This document shows, one piece after another, positions 47,440 to 57,200 of a DNA stretch of 64,000 bases (the first letter of the stretch is position 1; each line of letters starts with the position of its first letter). Made by a program: the position numbers and the translations under genes. The notes under the pieces were generated by a model. It saw only the letters and a program-made list of their open reading frames with translations, was not told the DNA's origin and did no database searches. Source of the DNA: Stenopsyche tienmushanensis. Its lineage: Eukaryota > Arthropoda > Insecta > Trichoptera > Stenopsychidae. Where the stretch lies: contig WACJ01000058.1 in the NCBI GenBank assembly GCA_008973525.1, forward strand, positions 372,001 to 436,000. Direction: 5' to 3'.

Positions 47440-47715
47440 AAAAAATTCACAGGGAGAGAAGTCAGATCAGTCGGTTAGCAAAGGTTAACATGAAAAAATC
47501 GTCTGGCTACGATTTCATTACGGTAAAAATGGTAAAGGAACTTCCTACCAAATGATTTTAAGTTCTTGGTACAACCATTCAATGCGGTACTAAAAATAGG
47601 TTATTTTCACCCGCAATGGAAAGTGGCTAAGTTTATTCTAGTCCCCAAGCCCGGCAAGGATATACATGATGCTAAATCATACAGACCCATCAGCTTACTC
47701 CCAATAATTTCACAA
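47440..47715 (+). mobile_element. Jockey-clade LINE reverse transcriptase fragment
   Basis: The sequence reads KVNMKKSSGYDFITVKMVKE, then YFHPQWKVAKFILVPKPGKD and KSYRPISLLPIIS. These are the N-terminal RT motifs of Jockey-clade elements (GYD.IT; W..A....I.KPGK; SYRPISLL). Stops break the frame between blocks. It runs into pogo-like sequence at about 47,716. Confidence 0.8.
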
Positions 47716-48165
47716 ATTAGCACAAATTCCTATATGTGCTGAATGCGACAAAGATGTCATCGAGTGGTTGAAATGCAATGCTAACAATCCTGAATTCCAA
47801 ATTTTGAACGATGAAAAAATAATTAAAGAAATATAGAAAATCCGGAAGACGATGAAGAGATTTGTGAGGGGGGAGATATTGGTCCTACACATTCTGAAAC
47901 TTTTCAGTGTTTAAATGTCACCATGGAATGGCTTGAGAACCAAGAAGAATGTAATTCAGGACAATTTATATATCTTAAGAGTATTTGCAATTTGGCAGCT
48001 TCTAAAAGATCTAGCAAAAAGGCAAAATCAATAATTTCTTTAATAAAAAAATAATTTATTTTATGTGTATGCTTATGTAAATCTAGAAAAAATAAAAATT
48101 ATTCATACTTTCGTTATTCAGACTACTTTCATTCCCAATTATTCCAGATAATTGAGGTTCTACTG
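47716..48165 (+). mobile_element. pogo/Tigger-like transposase tail with 3' terminus
   Basis: DKDVIEWLKCNANNPEFQIL is followed, after one frame change, by NIENPEDDEEICEGGDIGPT and WLENQEECNSGQFIYLKSIC, the acidic C-terminus of pogo/Tigger (jerky-like) transposases, ending in a stop at about 48,054. The right end, ATAATTGAGGTTCTACTG at 48,148-48,165, is the familiar CAGTAGAACCTCAATTAT Tigger-type terminus and is followed by TA. The 5' part is missing. Confidence 0.8.
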
Positions 48166-48430
48166 TATTTTAACATCGTTTATTTATATTTTTTAAAACT
48201 GTATAGATGCAGTTTTCAAGTTTATAAACATTTCACCATCAAATTAATCAGGTTGAAAAACAAAGGTCAACAAAGATGAAAAACATATTTCATAAAATTA
48301 GTTAAATAAATTTTAGTTATTGTAGTGTAGAATCCAATTCCTCTACATTTACTATATAAACAAAGGCATCAAAATTAACATTACAAGTGTTTAATATAGA
48401 AAAAAAAATATTGGAATAAAAATAATAATA

Positions 48431-48436
48431 TTTATT
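48431..48436 (-). promoter_or_regulatory. polyadenylation signal of eIF3i
   Basis: AATAAA on the minus strand, about 45 nt past the eIF3i stop codon; a normal spacing for a short 3' UTR. Confidence 0.6.
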
Positions 48437-48480
48437 ATAAATCATACAGTTTTTTCACAATAATGGGTAAATGGGTTTGT

Positions 48481-49473
48481 TCAATCTCTGGAGTAATCGA
48501 AAACGTATTCAAAATATGATGGATCAAAATTATGCACTCTAGTAAATCCGTCTTCTCCTCCCGAAGCGTAACTTTTGCCATCCGGATGAAAAGCGACACT
48601 GTTGATCGGCCCGAAATGTCCTTTGACTCTACCGAACTCCTCTTCGAACACCATATGGAAAAACCGAGAGTCGAACTTTCCGTGTCTCGCGGAAGTCGTC
48701 GTCACCTCCATGGCGTCCTGTCCTCCTCCAAGCACGACGTGATCCAGGATTGGACTGATGGCGGCCGAATTCACCGGACGCTCTGTCTGATACTCTTTGA
48801 GCAGCTCGAGCGAGGTCGCGTCGAACAGCTTTGCCGTGTGGTCCTTCGACGCGGTAATGAACATCGTGTTGTCGCGGGACATCTGCATGTCGTTGATCAG
48901 GGACGTGTGCTCCTTGACGCTGGTCACCTTCTTGCCTGTCCTCAGATCCCACTGGATGATCTCGCCATCCTCGTGCCCCGTGATGAGGACCTCGTCGAGC
49001 GAGCCCCAGAGCATCGAGGTCACCTTGGACGACTCGAGCACCTCCCACTTGAGGATGTTCGACTGCGTCTGGAAGGACTCGTCGACGTTGCGCGTGTCGA
49101 TGATGAAGACCTCGCAGGGCTGCTTCATCGCCCTGTCGGTTGAGTAGGCCGCCTGGTTCGCGCTGTAGCTGAAGGTCGACGTCCTGACGGCGGAGCCCGC
49201 CTTGATGATGCCGATCTCGCGACCCGTCGTCAGGTCCCAGAGGCGGCAGGTACTGTCTCCGCCGCCCGAGATCACGACGGTCGAGTGCCAGTTGACGTCG
49301 ACGCACCAGACGACGCCGTTGTGCCCGTTGAGGGTACCCAGCCGCTCGCCGTTCAGCGACCACCACACGTTGGGTCGCGGATCCTTACCGGCCGTGATCA
49401 GGAGGTCTCCCTCCCGATTGTATTTGATCTGGGTGATGGAGCGCTCATGCCCCTGCAGCAGGAGCGGCTTCAT
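48481..49473 (-). CDS. eIF3i: eukaryotic translation initiation factor 3 subunit I
   Basis: A single open frame of 330 residues starting [20 protein letters not shown]; the family is usually about 325. The frame is open for 56 codons upstream, but MKP is the conserved start. It is a WD40 propeller: [12 protein letters not shown] (8-19), [11 protein letters not shown] (50-60), [11 protein letters not shown] (74-84), a central blade ending IIQWDLRTG (172-180), [20 protein letters not shown] (188-207) with [11 protein letters not shown], and [20 protein letters not shown] (284-303). [11 protein letters not shown] and [12 protein letters not shown] are family signatures. As part of eIF3 it binds eIF3b/g and the 40S subunit in cytoplasmic translation initiation. 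The frame has no intron and is far more GC-rich than its surroundings. It diverges from gawky. A processed retrocopy is possible, but there is no damage or poly(A) scar. Confidence 0.96.
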   Translation of the reverse strand: MKPLLLQGHERSITQIKYNREGDLLITAGKDPRPNVWWSLNGERLGTLNGHNGVVWCVDVNWHSTVVISGGGDSTCRLWDLTTGREIGIIKAGSAVRTSTFSYSANQAAYSTDRAMKQPCEVFIIDTRNVDESFQTQSNILKWEVLESSKVTSMLWGSLDEVLITGHEDGEIIQWDLRTGKKVTSVKEHTSLINDMQMSRDNTMFITASKDHTAKLFDATSLELLKEYQTERPVNSAAISPILDHVVLGGGQDAMEVTTTSARHGKFDSRFFHMVFEEEFGRVKGHFGPINSVAFHPDGKSYASGGEDGFTRVHNFDPSYFEYVFDYSRD

Positions 49474-50266
49474 GGCGACAGCTCCGAGTCCACGAGGATG
49501 ACAATAGACAAGCACCCGGTGCGGTCTTTCGCCGAAGAGGCCTTTCGGGGTGCACAAAACTAGCACACGACAATCATTGTCTATGGTGCGTTGAAAATCT
49601 GTCACTATATAAAATATATTTACAATTTTGCACATGCCCATTCAGACTTTCATTACAGAACATGCCAAAGGCTATATTTTTAAAAAATATTTTTTTACAC
49701 AAAAATGCAATATTTAATTTTATTCAAATCAGTACAATCAGAAAAACTTAAACTTATTACCATAAAGTAATAATTGAGTGACATGAAAAACTTTTATGTA
49801 TCGATACTGGCGAAAAAATCAAATGTAAACATCGATTGAATAATCTAATATATATCGTTACGTAATGATGATCTATTTATATCTCTATTTATCAAATCTA
49901 ATTTTTAAAAAGTAAAATAAACAACATTTGCATTTGCTATACATTAACATCAATAAATCTTTCGAAAATAAGATTTCATTTTCACACGCTTATTATTTTC
50001 ATTGTAAATCTTAATCATAATTTTAAATAATTTATAATTGCTTTATTATTGCACAAATGCATAAAATAATTCACCAAATGTTTTTCTTTTAAAATTAGTA
50101 TATTAAAATAAGTGAATAATAAATATAGTATTTTAAATATCCGAAATATTTTTTGTTTGCTAAAATGAAACCAAAAAACATCATTCAAATGTATAAGCCT
50201 CGAGAATAATTTGTAACAATAAATGTATAATTGTTGTCATCGAGCGTGAATTGAAAAATATTTTTA
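49474..50266. promoter_or_regulatory. divergent intergenic region between eIF3i and gawky
   Basis: It includes the eIF3i 5' UTR (from 49,474 up to perhaps 49,640) and about 600 bp of very AT-rich DNA before the CpG island begins. Both genes read away from it, so promoters for both must lie here or at the island edge. No TATA box or initiator can be assigned with confidence. Confidence 0.5.
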
Positions 50267-50483
50267 TTGTTTATTTTTTATGCCGATTGTGTTTTTGCAA
50301 TTGAAATCGTGGGGATATTTAGTGTTCGAGTTGGGTCGGGTCCGGGCCGCCGTCGTTTCCGTTCGTCCGCGTCGGCGTCGGCGGGTCGGTCATGGTCGCG
50401 ATCGTCTCGGACGTGCCTCAACGCGTCGTCTGCTGGCGGAGTCGGCAGCGCCGCTGATAGGCGCCATCCGAGCGACACCCCAG
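50267..50483 (+). other. gw: probable non-coding first exon of gawky
   Basis: The sequence turns from AT- to GC-rich here and reaches a good splice donor CCAG|GTGAGC after 50,483. Joining it to the acceptor before 54,153 gives a 5' leader for gawky. The 5' limit is a guess. Open frames across it are explained by composition. Confidence 0.45.
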
Positions 50484-53400
50484 GTGAGCCCGCGCGACGG
50501 ATCTTTGGCGCGCCGCCTCGCCGCCGCCGCCAAAAGACGGGGGCCCGGTCACCTCTCGCCCGGCGCAGGGGACGCGGCGCACTTTCACCGCCGCCCCCGC
50601 TCCCCGCTTCGGATCCCGGACGGTCGACGCCCGGGACCGAGGCGGCGGCCCGGGCGACGGGGCCCCGCGGAGCGCCGAGCGACTCCGGCGGCGTCGCGTG
50701 AACGATCCGGGGGTCTCTCTCGCGGGAGCCCGATCGAAAATTAAAAATATACGCATTCTTTCAATATGGCCGCCCGCTCTCGGCATCCCTCGCGGTGCAA
50801 GCTCGCATCCGCCGGTGCGCCGCCGAGGGCCGCGTCTCGGTCGCGGACGAGTCGATTCGAATATCGAATCCGAGCGTCGACGGATGGGACGCCGAGCCCT
50901 CGGGAGTCTCCGTCGGGGAGTCTCGGCGGAGGCGCTCGCTCCGCTCCGCTTCGGCGACGTTCGCGTGCGCATATTTTTTCATTGCTATTTTTTTCCCCGC
51001 CCGGGGGCGACCCTCCCGGATCCGAGAGGAGCGTTGCGGGGGCGAGGAATCGATATTTTTCGTTCCCGGGAATCCGTCGTCGACCCGACGCCTCCCGGCG
51101 GGCGGACGCCCGCTCGCGCCCCCCATTTTTCGGGCCCGCCTCCGGACGATCGACGTTCGAATCGATAAATGTTGCGGTCTTTTTCCTAGAAAAAATAATA
51201 AATAAACATAAAGGCGCGACCTCGCGCAGGGACGGGTGAGCCCGGGCGTCGAGCGGCCGCTCTCTTCTGCGCCGTCGGTCGCGCTCGGCGACGCGCAACC
51301 GGCGGAGCGGGAGCGGGAACGGGTGCGAGGACCGTGCGAAAACATAACTGCGAATCGACCGTCGGACGGAACAATCACCGGCGCGATCGACGGACGCCGC
51401 TCCGCTCCGATTTGCCTTTCGGTAAAAAACGCAGACAGAATCGCAACATTCGCTTCGAGAGAATTGCCAAAATGATATCCGCGATGCGAGATCGAGACGC
51501 CACCCGGATTCGCCGGCGCATTGTTTTTGCAGTTTCTATTTCGATTCTCGCAAACGTTGCACATGTAACATGTGAATTCAGACTGGATTCATTTTAAATA
51601 TGCTCATTTCTGTTTGCAAAAATACGCACCGACAGTCGCCAAACTGTCTACCGGACGTCGCCGGCGTTTTGAAGCGCTACTATGACTCGATCGGTCTATT
51701 GACATGGATTTATCGTCGATTTGTTTTCGAGCTCTGTCCCCTTCGCCGCGGGTTCTCGCCAAAGCGCCTATGAAAATTTGCCTTGCGTTCTTATTGAATA
51801 TGCGAATTTTTGAATTTAAACCGAATGCATTTTTGCGCATAATCATATCAAACGTACGTTTCTTGTTGTCATGCGGCGTATTATTGTACATTTGTTCAAA
51901 TATAGCGCGCTCATAGCGTTCGAAATGTTTAGCGATTTTAACATTATGTCGTCGATACCCGAAAACCTAAACGGTATTTAGTAAAATGTGTTGTCAATTT
52001 TATGCTGTGATAGCATCGTCGGAACGTTTCGATTTCGCAATCGAATATTGTTTACAAATAAATTAACCGTCGACGCCGCGGCGGTAGATTATCATCGCAT
52101 CGATAAACTGACCGACTAGCGTTTATCTGTAGGAATCGAAGCAAAACACCTCATAATCCCTCGAAAATCTCGCGAAAATTATCACCGATAAAACGCGATG
52201 CGCGTTTAAAGCAGCCGTTTTTTCGAAACGGCATCCGCGTCCGCTTCGACGCGATGAAATCCGATCGATAGATCTCCGAAAACGTAATCGCAGATCGTGC
52301 GGCTCGATGAGAATTTCGATATAAAAATGTGTCATTCCGTATTTCTCGAGGCGCCGCTCGAAGCCCGGCGTGGGCGTCTCGCTCCATAAATAAATAGTAA
52401 AAAATAGAAAGCGCATCCGCGCGAGGGTTGGCGATCTGCGGCTCGCGATGGAGCGATTTTCAAATTTTAGCGCTTTCGGTTCGATCCCTTCCCGCTTCTC
52501 CGGCGGCTCGGATTCGTCCGCCCGTCGCCTATCTTCGGACCTTATCTGTTGCAAAAATCTGATAATTCGTTATGAAACATATCAGCTTCGGGGTTTTGCG
52601 GTCGCATCGGATATTTATGGAATCGAAGCGACGCCACGTTGCGCTCCGTTCGCTCGGACATGGTCGCGTTCGGTCGTCTGCGGGCCGAGGCGACGGGCTC
52701 GCACGTGACCGCGCGATAGCGAAATCGAAACGGCTTCGATGCGATTTATCACAACAATTCAAAATATTAGCGAGGCACGGTTCGTTTTCGTGTTTATCTT
52801 TCCGAAGCGTTCTTTCGTCGAGCCGTTCGCAGCGCACCGACGCGGGCGACGGCGCCGCCGAGCGTTTCGGCACGCGGACTCGTCTCATATTTGCAATTCG
52901 CACTATTTACAGTTTTTTCTCTTCGGAGCTACCTCTAGCGTTTTTCAAAAATCCGCGCGTCTCATATACGAGGTAAAATATAAAATTGTCGATGGCGTTT
53001 TATAAGAAAATAGGTCGCGCTGTGCGATCTGAAATATCGGTCTCCGAGAAAGTCTCCCGGATCTTGCGGCGCGTCGGTCCGATTCGCGTCCGCCGGGGCG
53101 ATTTTATTTCGGCATTCGGGGAGGGGGCGTCGGAAACGGAAATCGTCTCGGGGGGTCGGTCGGTCGGTCGTCGCGTCGAATCGGATCCGTCGGCCGTGTC
53201 GGAATGCGAATTCGCCTCTGCGCTCGGGCCGGGCACATTCCCAAGTTTGGTCGGTCGATACGGAGCGGCCGGGTAAGGACGGGGGAAGGGCGGTGGAAGG
53301 TCGTCGGGGTGGGGCGGGGGCGGGGGCCGCCACGTCGCGGTCGATAGGCGGCAGTGGCGCGCCGCCCGTCGCGCCGCCATCTTGTGCCGTCGCGCGCCGC

Positions 53401-53720
53401 CATCTCGCGACGCCTACTGCGCAGCGACCTCGTCCCCGCCTCTCGGTTATTATGCCCGACGTTGTTTTTGTGCGCCGTCCGGACCGCTCCTGACGCCCGG
53501 CGCTCCGCCGATGACCTTTTTCTTTAAAAACGAAAGTACCGCGCGTGCTGCAACACGATACCTCGCCTTCGCCTAGACGCGCCCGTTCGGTTCTTTCCGT
53601 TTTCAAAATATTGACATGCCATTTTTGTCGCGAGATCCGTGTCAAATATCCGATGCGCCCTTATTTATTTTTTAACATTTCGAAGGGCCGCTCGATCGCG
53701 CTGGCCCTCTTCGTGGATGA
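50330..53720. promoter_or_regulatory. CpG island of about 3.4 kb
   Basis: G, C and CpG rise sharply against an AT-rich background; for example 51,001-51,060 holds about eight CpG in 60 bp. Many long, mutually overlapping ORFs on all frames (for example 50,761-51,564 on the minus strand) result from the scarcity of A/T-rich stop codons and have arginine/proline-rich, domain-free products. It covers the presumed first exon and first intron of gawky, as expected for an unmethylated promoter of a broadly expressed gene. Confidence 0.75.
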
Positions 53721-54152
53721 AAATCGATCGTGTCTCCCCCCCGCGTATGCTCGGAACCAAAGACTGACCGAGTGTCGTCGATGCGTTCGAAGAAATTCTA
53801 TACATGCATTATTTTTTGCCAGTTCTATTTCTGGAACGCCCCGTTTACCGTTTCTATATTTGCACACTTTTATTCAATAAACACTCAAAAACTCATATAT
53901 TTTAATTTAAATAACCGTTCAATCAGAATTGAGAAGTGCATAAGCATGTAATTTACATTTTGAATAATATGCCTATTCAATAATGGAGATTTCCAGTAAT
54001 TAAAAATATGACTGTTTATCATGTGAGATAATACAAAATAATTCCAATATTATCTTGAACGTGTTCCTTCGAATCTGTCGGCTCGTCAGATATCTCATCG
54101 GCTTCGGTGCGGTTGAATGTGCAGTGTGCTGATTTTATTTTTATTTTTGCAG

Positions 54153-54260
54153 GTTCTTCAACGTGTTATAGAGCTCCAGAAACAATAATGGAAGCTGTGC
54201 AAGAACGATACCATATTTTCTAAAACTCACACGATGATAAATGCCTTTTCACACCTCGAG
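54153..54260 (+). other. gw: second exon of gawky: leader, uORF and possible start codon
   Basis: It is bounded by TTTTTGCAG at 54,144-54,152 and GAG|GTATTA after 54,260. It holds an in-frame stop at 54,186-54,188, then a 12-codon upstream ORF (54,188-54,223, in another frame), then ATG at 54,234, whose frame joins exactly to the next exon (54,344) across an 83-bp intron. Confidence 0.55.
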
Positions 54261-57200
54261 GTATTAATTTTTCTCTTTCGCGTATTCGTCCGCGTACCTC
54301 TTTTGGGATTTCGATTGACGTTTACCTTTTTATTTCTATTCAGGGCTCTCTTCGCTGGTTCTGTAAAAAGCGCGAAATGGAATCTCCCGATTCGTTACCT
54401 GCAGTACAATGCAATATAGGTATGTTAATTATGATTGTTTTTTAAGTTTTCGTCTATCCCCTGCGTGATTTTTATGCGACTCCCCTCTCTCTCGCCGCAG
54501 ATGCTACTGGGCAGCGATCGATCCTGTCGATTGTCACTTTGGAAAATTGTCCAGTGTCGTCTCCGTTCCCGGTCGATCGGGAACTCGACGCGAGTCGGAT
54601 CTCGGGCGGCGCGCGCGCCGGAGGGCGGGCTGGCCCTTCCGTCGCGCTCTCCCCGTGTTCGGATCCGGGGGCGTTCTCGCCCCACATAACTGTGATAACC
54701 AGCTCAAATAGTCGCAAGCGAGGCCAATCTCCGTCCTCACAGGTGAGTGTCGCCCCGTCGTCCTCGGCGTCCGGCCGCTGACGACCGGGCGGACCGTTCT
54801 TGACGGGTCCGTTTTCATCTCCGCAGGTCTGGGACTCGAGGCCGAGCCGCGTGGCGCACCCCACCACGAGCGCTTCCAGCAATACACATCTTCCCACGAC
54901 TCCCACTCCTTATCACCTAAATTTGGCATTTTTTGGGATCGCACTTCACCGTACTGACATCACTGCTAACTACTCAATTAACTCTAAGATAAATGATAAT
55001 AAAAACAATATGCAATCTGTGAAAATTAGAATAGTTTTAGATAATTACATTGATCGTAAGGGTATAAAGTATCTGATATATAATATCTCTTTAATATTAT
55101 GTGTTCCACAATTTATTAAAAATAATTATTCAAATGTTAATGCTATTATTAGCGAATTGAAGCAACGTAACTACGAAGTCTTTGAGATGACGATCGACAC
55201 AAAGAATCTTGGTGCTTTTCCGCAAATTCAGGAAAATAAAAGTCAGAGTTTTAAGAGAACTGTAGATAATGTTTGTGATTCAACTTTATTTATTAAATGT
55301 ATCCTGATAAACCAAATTTTTGGCCGCGCGCCGGAGAACAGCATTCCTGTAATGAAAAATGCCATAACTGTCCAGGGTATCGTGTACGGAAACCCGCACT
55401 CGCCTAGCTTTAATCCACACTTAATGTATAGCGGAGAGGTATCGCACCTACTCTTGAAGAAGTCTGATTACAATATTATTGACAAAACACGTATTATAAT
55501 TCATTCTGTATTTGAGTCTGAAACAGTATCGAGAAAAATGTTAGCTTACTTAAAATTCGAAGAGAAAAATTCGGAAGGAGAGCCGAAGAACCCCGTCGAC
55601 GAGGAAGTCGAGAGGGACGTCGCCCTCGCCGAACGCGAGAGCGGAGCGACGGCTCCCGCTCGTTTGCGGTGTGACAATAAGTGTGCGAAGGGAGACGACG
55701 GGGAGGAAGAGGGCGTCTGCGGACGCGTGCGCGATCGCGGATGCGATGCCGAAGATAAAAAAGGCAGCGGAGAATATGTAACGTTCAAAAATGGAGAATT
55801 TACTTTTAAATCGTTGTTGAAACTAGTTGAAGAGTCGACTTCGAAGATAGCTCATTTGCTCAAATCGGAAGGTTCAAATACAGCGAGCGGTTGGTCCGTT
55901 CCGAAAATTCTGCGTCTGGCAGGAGGGGGTGAAAGTTCGCTGAACGCCGCCAGCGGTTGGGGAAGTCCGCCAAATGCCAACAACAACAATGGTGAGTCTC
56001 ACATTTTTTTTCTTTAATTCTGATCAATGATCGGTTAATACTTTCATGTATTGTAGATAATCGTTGAGCATTTTCATAATTATGAAAAAAAAGTGTAGAC
56101 CCTGAAGTTCAAATCAATTGATCCGTTTCATGTTATGAAACTTAAGAAATCAATTAATGCGCTTGCATCGTATTTGATTTGAAGTTGACTTAGAAATCAT
56201 GGTTTATATTATTTTAGGTGTCGGAAGTAATTGGGGAAGTAATGGTAATGGTGGAAATCAAGCAAGCACCGGAAATAACATTCAGCAACAGTGGGCAAAT
56301 GCCAGTCAACGACCACCTGGGTCTCAAACTGATGGTATTTTTTTAAAAAATGTCTTGTAATTTAGAATATAAAAATAAAATGAAGTTTGCATCCTTTGGG
56401 TTGCACAGTAATTTTCTGATTATACAAATCGGGGTATTAAGAAGTACATGCAAAATTGGAATATTATTGGTTTTCATATAAAATTGTTAATATCATATGA
56501 CATTATTTTATATTCAACGGTATTTCATTCACTTTCATTTAAAATTAATATCTCAAAATGCATTAATTTCAAATCAGTTAAAAGGTTTTTGAAAGTAGCC
56601 AGGTGATGCGGTTGATTTTTAAATCGGGATCAACACTTATATCAATTTTAATCTTTTAATGTTCGTCTTATATAAGATTAGATTTTCCATGAACATGATT
56701 ATATTTTTTTATTTTTTTTTTGGACTTTAAGAATTGAACACGTGTCTCTTAAATGCACACAATTGGACACAAGTACTGTAATGATACATTACATTTTATA
56801 TTGCAAGAAAACCAACTAAACGAATACCGTAAATTGAGTACTGTGTAAACTGAGGGATGATGACTATTGTGATAATTCAGGGATTTCCAAACTTCCCAAT
56901 AGACGACTGCAATTATGTACAGTAAATTTGTGCCATTGAACAAATTTTAAAAAAAACTACTGTTTAAACACAAAACAGCTGTTTTCATTTCAAATGTGAA
57001 AACAGAACATTGCCGCTGATGAACAAAATTAATATTACTTACTGTTTCAAACCTTAATTTATAGACTTCGGTATGCTCCGAATGCATGAGGACAGATCAA
57101 ATTTGCAACTTTTTACAAAAAAATAACATTGGATTACTCATTCTACACTAGAAAACTTTGTCTAGTTAAATGTTTATTGACATTATATATTTTACTATGC

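Noticed and set aside
48532..49366. Long ORFs overlapping eIF3i in other frames and on the opposite strand
   Set aside because: They are shadows of the GC-rich eIF3i coding sequence; only the 330-codon frame has WD40 homology.
50267..53880. Many overlapping ORFs of 60-270 codons on all frames
   Set aside because: They coincide with the CpG island, overlap one another on both strands, have Arg/Pro/Ala-rich products without domains, and are explained by base composition.
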